Shown: positions 44,051 through 52,939, numbered from the stretch's first letter. The stretch: 64,000 nucleotides of DNA from Lentzea kentuckyensis (GCF_002150765.1 NZ_MUYM01000064.1:111588-175587), one strand, 5' to 3'. Notes: generated by a model from the sequence alone, not told the origin. Program-made: numbers and translations.

Positions 44051-45124
44051 TTGAGCACCACCGAAACTGCGGCACCCGACGTGCTGCATCGACTGTCCTT
44101 CCTGGACCGTCTGCTGCCGGTCTGGATCGGCGTCGCCATGGTCGCGGGCCTGCTGCTGGGCCGGTTCGTGCCCGGCCTGCAGGGCGTGCTGGACGCGGTG
44201 AAGATCGGCGAGGTGTCGCTGCCGATCGCGCTCGGCCTGCTGCTGATGATGTACCCGGTGCTCGCGAAGGTCCGCTACGACAAACTCGACGCCGTCACCC
44301 GCGACCGCCGCACCATGCTGCTCTCGCTGGTGCTCAACTGGATCCTCGGCCCGGCGCTGATGTTCGCGCTGGCCTGGATCTTCCTGGCCGACCTGCCCGA
44401 GTACCGCACCGGCCTGATCATCGTGGGCCTGGCCCGCTGTATCGCCATGGTGATCATCTGGAATGACCTCGCGTGCGGCGACCGCGAAGCCGCCGCGGTA
44501 CTCGTGGCGCTCAACTCGGTGTTCCAGGTCGTCATGTTCGGTGTGCTCGGCTGGTTCTACCTCGACCTGCTGCCCGGCTGGCTCGGCCTCGACACGACTT
44601 CCGTCGACTTCTCGGCCTGGGAGATCGCCAAGTCCGTGCTCATCTTCCTCGGCATCCCGCTCGCGGCTGGTTACCTCAGCCGCAAACTGGGCGAGCGGTC
44701 CCGCGGGAGGGACTGGTACGAGTCGAAGTTCCTGCCCCGCGTCGGCCCGATCGCCTTGTACGGATTGCTGTTCACGATCGTCATCCTGTTCGCACTGCAG
44801 GGCGAGAACATCACCAACCGCCCGCTCGACGTCGCCCGCATCGCCCTGCCGCTGCTGGTCTACTTCGCCATCATGTGGGCCGGTTCCTACGCGCTGGGCA
44901 AGGCGTCCGGGCTCTCCTACGAGCGGACGACCACGCTGGCGTTCACCGCGGCGGGCAACAACTTCGAGCTCGCCATTGCCGTCGCGATCGGCGTGTTCGG
45001 CGTGACCTCCGGCCAGGCGCTCGCCGGCGTGGTCGGACCGCTGATCGAAGTGCCGGTGCTCGTGGCGCTCGTCTACGTCAGCCTGTGGCTCCGGCGCCGA
45101 TGGGCAGCTCGTGCTCAGGTCTGA
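44051..45124 (+). CDS. acr3: Arsenite efflux permease, ACR3 family
   Basis: 357 aa from a TTG at 44051 with CAGGAG 6 nt upstream. About ten membrane helices. The functionally essential Cys lies in LARCIAMVIIWNDLACGD, and the later AAGNNFELAIAVAIGVFG motif is also typical of ACR3. Exports As(III) by proton antiport. Overlaps the downstream flavoprotein gene by 14 bp. Confidence 0.93.
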   Translation: MSTTETAAPDVLHRLSFLDRLLPVWIGVAMVAGLLLGRFVPGLQGVLDAVKIGEVSLPIALGLLLMMYPVLAKVRYDKLDAVTRDRRTMLLSLVLNWILGPALMFALAWIFLADLPEYRTGLIIVGLARCIAMVIIWNDLACGDREAAAVLVALNSVFQVVMFGVLGWFYLDLLPGWLGLDTTSVDFSAWEIAKSVLIFLGIPLAAGYLSRKLGERSRGRDWYESKFLPRVGPIALYGLLFTIVILFALQGENITNRPLDVARIALPLLVYFAIMWAGSYALGKASGLSYERTTTLAFTAAGNNFELAIAVAIGVFGVTSGQALAGVVGPLIEVPVLVALVYVSLWLRRRWAARAQV

Positions 45125-46085
45125 CGTTGTCGTGATCGGCGGCGGCCAGGCAGGTCTGGCCGCCGCCTTCTACCTGCGCCGCGCAGGAATCGACCATGTG
45201 GTGCTGGACGCGCAGCCCGTGCCGGGCGGGGCGTGGCCGCTCACGTGGAACTCGCTGCGGCTGTTCTCGATCGCCCGCCACAGTTCGCTGCCCGGCTGGC
45301 CCATGCCGTCCTTTCCGGACGGATGCCCGACCGCTCAGCACGTCGTGGACTACCTCGCCGCCTACGAGAAGCGCTACGACATCCCCGTCCACCGGCCCGT
45401 CCAGGTCACCTCGGTCACCCGCGACGGTGACCGGCTGCTGGTGCACACCGACTCCGGAACCTGGACAGCGCGACACGTCATCAGCGCGACCGGAACCTGG
45501 TGGCGGCCGTTCCGCCCCCTGCTGGACCTGCCGGGCCGCCAGCTGCACACCGTCGACTACCGCGACCCGCTCGAGTTCGCCGGCCAGAAGGTCGTCGTGA
45601 TCGGCGGCGGCAACTCCGGCGCCCAGATCGCCGCTGACCTCGTGCAGCACGCCGACCTGACGTGGACGACCCGACGGCCACCGAGGTACATGCCCGACGA
45701 GATCGACGGCAAAGCGCTGTTCGACATCGCCACCCGGCGCGGCAGCGTCAGCGAGCTCGGCGACATCGTGGCCGTTCCGCCCGTCCGTGAAGCCCGTGAC
45801 AACGGACTGCTCGTCGCCACGCCGATGGATGTCGAAGCGCTGTCCGGCGCTGACGTCGTGGTGTGGTGCACCGGGTTCCGTCCCGCCCTGAGTCACCTCG
45901 CCCCGCTACGACTCCGTGACACCGTAGGCCGCCTCGCCGTCGACGGCACCACCGCCGTGGACGAGCCGCGCCTGCACCTGCTCGGCTACGGCGGCTGGAC
46001 CGGCCCGGCATCCGCGACCCTCGTCGGCGTCGGACCAACCGCGAAAGCAACGGTCGCGAAGATCGCCGCGTCGATCAGGCCGTGA
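45111..46085 (+). CDS. arsO: FAD/NAD(P)-dependent oxidoreductase, ArsO-like
   Basis: 324 aa from a GTG at 45111. Two Rossmann motifs, VVVIGGGQAGLAAAFYL (FAD) and VVVIGGGNSGAQIAADL (NADPH), in the flavin-containing monooxygenase layout with TGTWWRPF between. Genes of this type beside acr3 are called arsO; their exact reaction on arsenicals or thiols is not settled. Translationally coupled to ACR3. Convergent with the next arsR, overlapping by 11 bp. Confidence 0.85.
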   Translation: MLRSDVVVIGGGQAGLAAAFYLRRAGIDHVVLDAQPVPGGAWPLTWNSLRLFSIARHSSLPGWPMPSFPDGCPTAQHVVDYLAAYEKRYDIPVHRPVQVTSVTRDGDRLLVHTDSGTWTARHVISATGTWWRPFRPLLDLPGRQLHTVDYRDPLEFAGQKVVVIGGGNSGAQIAADLVQHADLTWTTRRPPRYMPDEIDGKALFDIATRRGSVSELGDIVAVPPVREARDNGLLVATPMDVEALSGADVVVWCTGFRPALSHLAPLRLRDTVGRLAVDGTTAVDEPRLHLLGYGGWTGPASATLVGVGPTAKATVAKIAASIRP

Positions 46086-46422
46086 CCGGCTGGCGCACGC
46101 TGCTCAGCATCGCGGCCATCCGGTCGGTCGTCTCCGGGCGTACCCAGTAGTAGACCCACGTGCCCCGGCGCTCGCAGTCGACCAGACCCGCCTGGCGCAA
46201 CAGCTTCAGGTGATGCGAGATCGTCGGCTGCGACAGCTCGAACGCGGGCGTCAGCTCGCAGACGCAGACCCCGCCCTCGGTACGTGACGCGATCATCGAC
46301 AGCAGCCGCAAGCGCACCGGGTCGCCCAGCGCCTTGAACATCGCCGACAGCTCAGCCGCCTGCTCCGCGGCCAACGGCTCTTCTGACAGCGGCTCGCAGC
46401 AGCCTGACTCTTGCTTCGACAT
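46075..46422 (-). CDS. arsR: Second ArsR-family repressor
   Basis: 115 aa. Cys pair near the N-terminus (SGCCEPL), then FKALGDPVRLRLLSMIASRTEGGVCVCELTPAFELSQPTISHHLKLLRQAGLVDCERRGTWVYYWV. The CVCEL motif is the standard As(III) site. Divergent from arsM, with a TCAATATTGA palindrome between them. Confidence 0.9.
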   Translation of the reverse strand: MSKQESGCCEPLSEEPLAAEQAAELSAMFKALGDPVRLRLLSMIASRTEGGVCVCELTPAFELSQPTISHHLKLLRQAGLVDCERRGTWVYYWVRPETTDRMAAMLSSVRQPVTA

Positions 46423-46425
46423 TTT

Positions 46426-46435
46426 TCAATATTGA
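46426..46435. promoter_or_regulatory. ArsR-type operator in the arsR/arsM divergent region
   Basis: TCAATATTGA, a perfect 10-bp palindrome 4 bp upstream of the arsR start and within the 79-bp region before arsM. A half-site TTCAATA recurs at 46473. Form and place fit an ArsR operator. Confidence 0.6.
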
Positions 46436-46501
46436 CGGCACTTCGAGCTCTGCGCAACACTGCATAGACAGACTTCAATACAGCCTGGAGGTAGACCGCT
46501 C

Positions 46502-47395
46502 ATGAGCGAGCAGACCGACCTGCGCGAGACCGTCCGCGCCCGCTACGCCGCGGCCGCGACCGCCGTCACCCAGGGTGGAGGCGGCTGCTGCGGACCGCAG
46601 GCAGTGGAGGTCGACGAGACCTTCGGCGCCACGCTCTACCCGGCCGCACAGCGCGACGAACTGCCCGCCGAAGCGGTCGCCGCGTCACTCGGCTGCGGCA
46701 ACCCCATCGCCGTCGCCGAACTGCGCGAGGGCGAGCGGGTGCTGGACCTGGGCTCCGGCGGCGGCATCGACGTCCTGCTCTCCGCTCGCCGCGTCGGCCC
46801 CACCGGCAAGGCCTACGGCCTCGACATGACCGACGAGATGCTCGCGCTCGCCCTGTCCAACGTCGACAAGGCCGGCGCCACCAACGTCGAGTTCCTCAAG
46901 GGAAACATCGAAGCCATCCCGTTGCCCGGCAACACCATCGACGTCGTGATCTCCAACTGCGTCATCAACCTCTCCGTCGACAAGCCCGCGGTGTTCGCCG
47001 AGACCTTCCGCGTTCTGCGCCCTGGCGGCCGCCTCGGCATCTCCGACGTCGTCGCCGACGACCACCTCACCACCGCCGAACGAGCCGAACGCGGCTCCTA
47101 CGTCAGCTGCATCGCCGGAGCCCTCACCTTCGCCGAGTACCGCGAAGGCCTCGAAGCCGCCGGCTTCGCCAACGTCGAGATCACGCCGACGTTCGAGGCC
47201 GCGGACGGCATGCACTCCGCGATCGTCCGCGCGGTGAAGCCCCTCGACATCGAGCTGGTCAGCGCGACTGCTTTGGCGTCGAGCGGAGACTCCTGCTGTG
47301 GCGTCAGTGCCTGCTGCACGCCTGGTGAGGAGCCCGTCGACTCGAACCTCACGGTGGCCGAGGCGAAGTCGGAGTCCGCTTGCGGTTGCCAGTGA
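46502..47395 (+). CDS. arsM: Arsenite methyltransferase
   Basis: 297 aa with GGAGG before the ATG. SAM-binding motif VLDLGSGGGIDVLLSARRVGP. As(III)-binding Cys positions are seen in GGCCGPQ (N-terminal), SNCVINLSVDKP and SCIAGALTFAEY. Converts arsenite to methylated, volatile species. The extra Cys-rich tail (DSCCGVSACC, SACGCQ at the end) is longer than the core family needs and could hold arsenic or other metals. Confidence 0.92.
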   Translation: MSEQTDLRETVRARYAAAATAVTQGGGGCCGPQAVEVDETFGATLYPAAQRDELPAEAVAASLGCGNPIAVAELREGERVLDLGSGGGIDVLLSARRVGPTGKAYGLDMTDEMLALALSNVDKAGATNVEFLKGNIEAIPLPGNTIDVVISNCVINLSVDKPAVFAETFRVLRPGGRLGISDVVADDHLTTAERAERGSYVSCIAGALTFAEYREGLEAAGFANVEITPTFEAADGMHSAIVRAVKPLDIELVSATALASSGDSCCGVSACCTPGEEPVDSNLTVAEAKSESACGCQ

Positions 47396-47910
47396 TCGTG
47401 CGCCCCGGTTGTCTGGGCCTACAGGTCAAGCCCAGTCGGAATGACGTGCCGCGCAGCACCGGGCATGCGGGCGAACAGCTGATCCAGCCGGACCGAGACG
47501 CTGGTGAGTACCGGTCTTCGGCCGTGAACGCTGTCGCCCTCCCAAGCGGTGAACGGGCTGTCAAGCACGGCGACCGTGCGATGGAGCCAAGGCCGCGTGC
47601 GGATGGCGCAGCGTGAGAGCGAGGTAGAACTCCTCGGACAGTTCTGCACGATCAGGGGCGGGTGCGGTGGCGGTCAGCCGCCAGGAGTGGTCAGCGCCGT
47701 CGGTCGCGCAAGCCAGACAGCTGATGCGGGCTTCACCGTCCCAGGAGAGTTGAAGGAACCGATCTGTTCGGACTGGCGGCGGCGAACGCTTCCCACAGCA
47801 AGTTGAGGGGGTGGTCGGTAGCGGTCGCGTTCGCCGCGGCGGGCGAAGATTCCGGTGCCGATCTCAAGTGCCGGCTCGTAGTCGTCGGCGAGGTCGATCT
47901 TGCGCAGTGG
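47396..47910 (-). other. 515-bp region with a decayed, unrecognised coding remnant
   Basis: No intact gene. On the minus strand protein-like stretches appear in different frames in a consistent order (DYEPALEIGTGIFARRGERDRYRP; WDGEARISCLACATDGADHSWRLT; AELSEEFYLALTLRHPHAALAP; DSPFTAWEGDSVHGRRPVLTSVSVRLDQLF), suggesting one gene broken by several frameshifts. I do not recognise the family. Confidence 0.35.
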
Positions 47911-48471
47911 TCAGGAAAGCGTCGACGAGCTGCTGCTCGGGTGCGGAAACCGGGTAGATGTCGTCAGATGCCGCTGCATCAGCACGGTGTCCAGTGTGCT
48001 CCCGTGCTTGGTGCCGACGCCGTGCAGGCGTCCGACTTCGGTGAAGCCGCAGCGCAGATGGAGTTTCTCGGATGCCGTGTTGCCGTTGTCGACGATCACG
48101 GCGATCACTTCGCGGATTCCCGCAGTGGCGCAGCGGTCGAGCAGTTCCTCGAGGAGTGCTGTGCCGAGTCCCCGTCCGGTCGCGCGTGGGTCGAGGTAGA
48201 TCGAGTTCTCGACGGTGAAGCGGTACGCGCTCTTGGCTTTCCACGGCGAGCAGAACGCCATGCCCACCACCTGGCCGTCCAGTTCGGCGACGAGGAAGGG
48301 CAGGCCTCGGCCGGCGATGTCCCAGTACCTCGTACCCCACTGTGCTCTCGTGGGCGGTGTTTCGGCGAACGACACGGTGGTCTGCAGGACGTAGGTCGCA
48401 TAGATCGCTGTGACGGCGTCCAGGTCCTCAGGCCAGGCTTCACGGACCTGGGTTTCCACTATAGTGCTCAT
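47911..48471 (-). CDS. GNAT-family N-acetyltransferase, phosphinothricin acetyltransferase-like
   Basis: 186 aa. Begins VREAWPEDLDAVTAIYATYV and has AELDGQVVGMAFCSPWKAKSAYRFTVENSIYLDPRATGRGLGTALLEELL, the acetyl-CoA-binding loop of the Pat/Bar/YncA group, which acetylates phosphinothricin, methionine sulfoximine or similar amines. The last ~15 residues are a Ser-rich tail. Start is only 17 bp from the start of the divergent XRE gene, so both share one control region. Confidence 0.85.
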   Translation of the reverse strand: MSTIVETQVREAWPEDLDAVTAIYATYVLQTTVSFAETPPTRAQWGTRYWDIAGRGLPFLVAELDGQVVGMAFCSPWKAKSAYRFTVENSIYLDPRATGRGLGTALLEELLDRCATAGIREVIAVIVDNGNTASEKLHLRCGFTEVGRLHGVGTKHGSTLDTVLMQRHLTTSTRFPHPSSSSSTLS

Positions 48472-48484
48472 AGTTCTACTATAG
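48457..48484. promoter_or_regulatory. Paired ACTATAG elements between GNAT and XRE genes
   Basis: CACTATAGTG (48457-48466, palindrome) and ACTATAG (48478-48484) overlap both start codons. With so little room, both mRNAs are probably leaderless or nearly so, and the XRE protein likely binds here. Confidence 0.5.
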
Positions 48485-48488
48485 AGGC

Positions 48489-49049
48489 ATGTTCGACTTG
48501 GTGGAACTGGCTGACCGGATCCAGCGCCTGCGTGGTGAGCGAGAACTCACCCTGAAGGCGCTCGCCGAACGGTGCTCGGTCAGCATGAGCATGTTGTCCG
48601 CGGTCGAGCGCGCGGAGAAGGCGCCGACCGTGACCGTGCTGGCGCGCATCGCGGAAGGGCTGGGCGTTCCGCTGGTCGCGTTGCTGCAGGACGACGACCG
48701 CAGGGTCGTCGTTCGCCGGCGTGCGGACCAGGAGCACACGGTCTATCCGGCGGGGTGGGAACGTGTCGTGGTGTCGCCGGTGGTCGCCGGTGTGAACTTC
48801 GAACTGGTTCGCGTGACTCTTCCGGCCGGTTGCGACGCGGGCGAGTTTCCGGCGTACGCCAGGGGATCGCACGAATACATCGCGGTCGAGCGAGGCACGC
48901 TGCGGCTCACCGTGGAGAAACAGGTGATCGACCTGGAAGCGGGGGACTCGACGTACTTCGAAGCGGACCAGGTGCACGCGTACGCCAATACCTCCGACGA
49001 GCCGTGCACTTATTACGTGGCCGCGCTTATCATGCGCCCGAGGAGCTGA
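48489..49049 (+). CDS. XRE-family regulator with cupin domain
   Basis: 186 aa. N-terminal lambda-repressor HTH (LADRIQRLRGERELTLKALAERCSVSMSMLSAVERAEKAPTVTVLARIAEGLGV) and a C-terminal cupin (~95-180: FPAYARGSHEYIAVERGTLRLTV... DSTYFEADQVHAYAN) that probably senses a small ligand. It should control itself and the divergent acetyltransferase gene. Confidence 0.88.
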   Translation: MFDLVELADRIQRLRGERELTLKALAERCSVSMSMLSAVERAEKAPTVTVLARIAEGLGVPLVALLQDDDRRVVVRRRADQEHTVYPAGWERVVVSPVVAGVNFELVRVTLPAGCDAGEFPAYARGSHEYIAVERGTLRLTVEKQVIDLEAGDSTYFEADQVHAYANTSDEPCTYYVAALIMRPRS

Positions 49050-49148
49050 CCTCGCCGGTCAGGATGTCTCGGAAGTTGGTTCCGTGGAAGCCGTGTGGTT
49101 GGCTTCGTCGCTGAACCTGTGCCCAGTGAGGAGATCCGAGGAGTCGTC

Positions 49149-49589
49149 GTGGTGGATCTGAGGCTGGTGTACAGCGACCTGGTTCGGTTCGAGATCGAGC
49201 TGTGGGGTGCCGTCGAGAAGCGCCTGCAGGCGGAATGCGATCTGCAGCTCACGTGGTTCGAGGTGATGCGGCTGCTCGGCGAGCGTGGCGGTTGCCGAGT
49301 GCTGGACATCGCGGAGGAGTTCCGGATCACCGTCGGTGGCACCAGCAAGGTCGTCGACCGGGTCGAGGCCGCCGGTTACTGCCGTCGTCGCGCCAATCCG
49401 GACGACCGGCGTTCATCCATCGTGGAGCTCACAGCCTCCGGCCGCCGCCTGTTGTCCAAGGCTGTGAAGGTCTTCGACGACGAGCTGGAGATCCGGATCG
49501 GCTCGGTGCTCCCCGAAAGGTCGCTCAAGCAGCTGGCCACGACTCTCTCGGCCCTTCGCGCCGCGTACCGCGCGAGCGTCGACTCGTAG
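49149..49589 (+). CDS. MarR-family regulator
   Basis: 146 aa from the GTG at 49149 (GAGGAG 5 nt upstream; GTG at 49152 also fits). Winged HTH: FEVMRLLGERGGCRVLDIAEEFRITVGGTSKVVDRVEAAGYCRRRANPDDRRSSIVELTASGRRLL with the DxRR wing. Convergent with the UvrA-like gene and close enough to be its regulator, but no operator was recognised. Confidence 0.85.
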   Translation: MVDLRLVYSDLVRFEIELWGAVEKRLQAECDLQLTWFEVMRLLGERGGCRVLDIAEEFRITVGGTSKVVDRVEAAGYCRRRANPDDRRSSIVELTASGRRLLSKAVKVFDDELEIRIGSVLPERSLKQLATTLSALRAAYRASVDS

Positions 49590-49628
49590 TTCCGGAGACG
49601 ACCTACCAGCCGGGCATTGCGGCCCGCG

Positions 49629-52154
49629 TCACAACATGTGGCTGTCCTGTGGGGTGCCGAGGTGGTCGCGCAGATACCTGGCGGTGAGGCTGTGCGGATC
49701 GCGGGCGAGGAGCCTGGGCGTTCCACTGGCGACGATCGTGCCACCGGCGGCGCCTCCTCCCGGGCCCATGTCGATGACGTGGTCGGCGTTGGCGATCATG
49801 TCGAGGTCGTGCTCGATGACGATGACGGTGGCACCTTTGTCGGTGAGGCGCCCGATCACCGACAGGAGCGTGCGGATGTCGAGGGGGTGCAGGCCGACGC
49901 TGGGTTCGTCCAGGACGAAGAGGGCGTCGGTCTGCTTCCGGTCGAGCTCTGACGCAAGCTTCAGGCGCTGCGCTTCGCCACCGGAGAGCGTGGTCGTGGC
50001 CTCGCCGAGGGTGAGGTAGCCGAGCCCCAGGTCGATGAGCGTTTCCAGTCGGGCTCGGACCTTGCGCATGTCCTGAACGTGTTCGACCGCTTGCCGGACC
50101 GTGAGCGCGAGCAGCTCGGGCAGGGCGAGCCCCGCCGCATCCGGGCCGCGCCGGAAGTCACTTGCCGCCGGGGCGTAGCGCGAGCCTTCGCATTCCGGGC
50201 AGACGATGTCGACGTCGGGGAGGAACTGCACGTCGAGCGACACCTGGCCGGTGCCTTCACAACGGGGACACTTCAGGGATCCGGTGTTGTAGGAGAAGTC
50301 GCTGGCGGTCAGTTCACTTTCACGCGCCGCCGGAGTGGCCGCGTAGGCACGTCGGAGTTCGTCGAGGACGCCGCTGTAGGTGGCGACGGTGGAGCGGACG
50401 TTGACGCCGATCGGGGTGGCGTCGACGACGTTCACCCGCGTGATCCCCTCGGCGTCGACTTCCTTGACCCAGCTGGGAAGCCGGCCACCGGAGATCGTCG
50501 CGTCGAGTGCCGGGACGAGGCTTTCGAGGATCAACGTGGTCTTGCCCGATCCGGACACCCCGGTCACCGCGGTCAGACGCCCGCGCGGGATGTCGACGTC
50601 CAGGGCGTGCACGGTGTGCAACGGTCGCGTGGAGAGGTGGATGCGCCCGTGCTCGAACACCTCGTCGCCGTCCGGCTGGGGACGGACGACGACTGGTTCG
50701 CTGCGGGAGAGGAAGCCGCCCAGCAGGGACTGGGGGTGCTCGGCGAGGTCGGCCACCTCGCCGGTGGCGAGGACGCGTCCGCCCTCGGCCCCGGAGCCGG
50801 GGCCGATCTCGATGAGCCAGTCGGCCTCGCGCAGGACTTGGACGTCGTGGTCGACGAGAACGACGGAGTTCCCGTCCTTCAGCAGATCCCGCATGACGCC
50901 CAGTAGTCCGTCCACATTGGAGGGATGCAGACCGATGGACGGCTCGTCGAGAACGTAAAGCACACCCGTCGTCTCGTTGCGCACCGCGCGTGCCAGCTGA
51001 ACGCGTTGCCGTTCACCGGTGGACAGTGTCGAGGACGCCCGGTCCAGGCTGAGATAGCCCAGACCCAGTTCGACCAGCCGGCGCGCGGTCTGCAGCAGCT
51101 GGTCGACGATGCTCCTCGTCATCGACGCCATGTCCGGCGGCAGGGTGCCCTCGATCCGGGGTGTCCAGGAGATGAGCTCGTCGAGGGTCTTGGCGGTGGC
51201 ATCGGCGAGGTTGACGCCGTCGACCAGTGACGCTCGCGCCTGTTCGCTGAGCCGCGTGCCGTGGCAGGTCGGGCACACCTGGGTGCTGATGAACTTGTTG
51301 ACGCGGTTCAGGCCGCGCTCGCTGGCGGCGTTGTCCAAGGCTTCCTGCACGGCCTGCCGGGCGTTGCGATACGTGAAGTTCAGCTCGAACAGCTTGCCGT
51401 TCTTGGACGGCACGGTGATGTGCCGCTTCTCGGCCGGGCCGTGCATCACGATGTGCCGCTCGTCGGCGCTCAGCTCCGCGTACGGCACGTCGGTGCGGAC
51501 CCCGAACTCCGCGACGACCTGTGGCATCACCGTCAGCCCGAACATCGACCACGGTGCGACGGCTCCGTCCGCGATGGCGAGGGAGGGGTCGGGAACGAGG
51601 CGTTCCTCGTCGATCTCCCGGACGACTCCGGTTCCCGTGCAGTGCGGGCACGCGCCGTCGGAGTTGAAGGCGAACGACTCCGCGCCCGGCGGGTAGAACG
51701 AAACGCCGCAGACCGGGCAGGTCAAGTTCAGGTTGAGGGCGACGTCGATGGTCGGCTGCTGGCGGTGGCCGTTCGGGCAGCAGTGGGCTCCGAGCCGCGA
51801 GTACAGCAGGCGCAGGACGTTCAGCAGTTCGGTCGAGGTGCCGAACGTGCTGCGCACTCCGGGAACGCCGGGGCGTTGCCGAAGGGCGAGTGCGGCCGGG
51901 ACGTGCTTGACGCTGTCGACGGCGGCTCGTGGGGCGTGTGACATCCGCCGGCGCGTGTACGTCGACAGCGCCTCGATGTACCGCCTGGACCCCTCCGCGT
52001 ACAGGACACCCATCGCCAGGGAGGACTTGCCGGAACCGGACACTCCCGCCAGTGCGACGAGCTTGCGCAGCGGCACCGTGACGTCGACGTCGCGGAGGTT
52101 GTGCACCCGTGCCCCGCGCACCTCGATCGCCAAAGGCTGATCGCTGTCACCCAT
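49629..52154 (-). CDS. UvrA-like ABC ATPase (UvrA paralogue)
   Basis: 841 aa, about 100 shorter than standard UvrA. Two ABC modules: Walker A GVSGSGKSS and GVSGSGKTT, signatures LSTGERQRV and LSGGEAQRL, Walker B LYVLDEPSIGLHP and LFVLDEPSVGLHP. Zinc-finger Cys are present (CPVCG, CPHCTGTG, CPTCHGT, CPRCEGTGQ, CPECEG). The segment between the first Walker A and its zinc module is short, consistent with loss of the UvrB-binding region as in UvrA2/DrrC-type proteins linked to drug or DNA-adduct tolerance. Not the housekeeping repair gene. Confidence 0.88.
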   Translation of the reverse strand: MGDSDQPLAIEVRGARVHNLRDVDVTVPLRKLVALAGVSGSGKSSLAMGVLYAEGSRRYIEALSTYTRRRMSHAPRAAVDSVKHVPAALALRQRPGVPGVRSTFGTSTELLNVLRLLYSRLGAHCCPNGHRQQPTIDVALNLNLTCPVCGVSFYPPGAESFAFNSDGACPHCTGTGVVREIDEERLVPDPSLAIADGAVAPWSMFGLTVMPQVVAEFGVRTDVPYAELSADERHIVMHGPAEKRHITVPSKNGKLFELNFTYRNARQAVQEALDNAASERGLNRVNKFISTQVCPTCHGTRLSEQARASLVDGVNLADATAKTLDELISWTPRIEGTLPPDMASMTRSIVDQLLQTARRLVELGLGYLSLDRASSTLSTGERQRVQLARAVRNETTGVLYVLDEPSIGLHPSNVDGLLGVMRDLLKDGNSVVLVDHDVQVLREADWLIEIGPGSGAEGGRVLATGEVADLAEHPQSLLGGFLSRSEPVVVRPQPDGDEVFEHGRIHLSTRPLHTVHALDVDIPRGRLTAVTGVSGSGKTTLILESLVPALDATISGGRLPSWVKEVDAEGITRVNVVDATPIGVNVRSTVATYSGVLDELRRAYAATPAARESELTASDFSYNTGSLKCPRCEGTGQVSLDVQFLPDVDIVCPECEGSRYAPAASDFRRGPDAAGLALPELLALTVRQAVEHVQDMRKVRARLETLIDLGLGYLTLGEATTTLSGGEAQRLKLASELDRKQTDALFVLDEPSVGLHPLDIRTLLSVIGRLTDKGATVIVIEHDLDMIANADHVIDMGPGGGAAGGTIVASGTPRLLARDPHSLTARYLRDHLGTPQDSHML

Positions 52155-52252
52155 GAGTGTCTCCGTCCGGGTCCGTCCATGACTCTTCCAAGGAACTTGA
52201 TTCCTTGGAAACTATACCGGCGAAATCCAGGAGGGAGGTCAGTGATGGGGTG

Positions 52253-52387
52253 GACTGTCAGCTCGTACTCGACGCGGGGCGGAACCTCGGCGAAAACCAT
52301 GGCAGTCCACTTGTTGGCGATGCGTGCGAGCGACGTACGTGACGGGCAGGTTGCTGTGAGCACGTTGAACTCGGGGTGCTCGGCCAT
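52253..52387 (-). pseudogene. HxlR-family regulator with internal deletion
   Basis: From the ATG at 52387 (GGGAGC upstream): MAEHPEFNVLTATCPSRTSLARIANKWTAMV joins directly to FAEVPPRVEYELT. In the intact paralogue at 52556 about 55 residues, including the recognition helix, lie between NKWTAMV and PPRVEYELT. So this copy has lost its DNA-binding core and runs into unrelated sequence. Confidence 0.75.
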
Positions 52388-52526
52388 CGGTTGCTCCCTG
52401 TCGGTTACGTTCGGGTAGTTGGTTACCAATCTCAACTGCAGGTTGGCGAAGTGGTGCGGGGCAAGACGCCTTGGCTTGCTTCCGCGTGCGTTGTTGTTGG
52501 CACTGTCCTATGCTTACCGCTGGTAA

Positions 52527-52550
52527 CCGGTCACCTCAACGTAACCAACG
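52527..52550 (-). promoter_or_regulatory. HxlR-type 24-bp element, copy 1
   Basis: Read on the minus strand it contains GTTGGTTACGTTGAGGTGAC; the same 24-bp element occurs in opposite orientation at 53024 with 23 of 24 matches. Copy 1 ends 5 bp before the hxlR start codon. A 13-bp palindrome TTACCGCTGGTAA sits next to it at 52514-52526. Confidence 0.6.
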
Positions 52551-52555
52551 AGTGG

Positions 52556-52939
52556 ATGTGGCCCTTGTCGCAGAATCCGAGGTGGGCAGCCTCGACGGAG
52601 ATCTGGTCGACGCGCATGTCGCTGGCGCGCCTGGACAACAAGTGGACGGCCATGGTGGTGATCGCGCTCGGGCGTGGTGACGGCCTGCGCTTCCGCGACC
52701 TGCGTGTGGTGGTCGAGGGAATCAGCGCGAAGGTGCTCACCGAGACACTGCGGGACCTGGAACGGGACGGGATCGTCGCGAGGCGGGAGTACGCGGAGAT
52801 GCCGCCCCGCGTCGAGTACGAGCTGACCGACCTCGGGCGGACCCTGCACGTGCCGCTGCAGGCGCTGGGCCTGTGGGCGGAAGAGCACACGGCGGAGGTG
52901 CTCGCGGCGCGCGAGTCCTACGACGCCGGTCGTTGCTGA
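52556..52939 (+). CDS. HxlR-family transcriptional regulator
   Basis: 127 aa from the ATG at 52556. SLARLDNKWTAMVVIALGRGDGLRFRDLRVVVEGISAKVLTETLRDLERDGIVARREYAEMPPRVEYELTDLGRTLHVPLQALGLWAEEH is a complete HxlR winged helix. The N-terminal Cys kept in the broken paralogue (TATCPSRTS) is replaced here (TEIWSTRMS), so thiol sensing through that position is lost. It is framed by inverted copies of a 24-bp element. Confidence 0.85.
   Translation: MWPLSQNPRWAASTEIWSTRMSLARLDNKWTAMVVIALGRGDGLRFRDLRVVVEGISAKVLTETLRDLERDGIVARREYAEMPPRVEYELTDLGRTLHVPLQALGLWAEEHTAEVLAARESYDAGRC

Noticed and set aside
49612..49627. Possible hairpin CGGGC/GCCCG between the MarR and UvrA-like genes
   Set aside because: Only a 5-bp stem, easily expected by chance in this GC-rich DNA; not annotated as a terminator.
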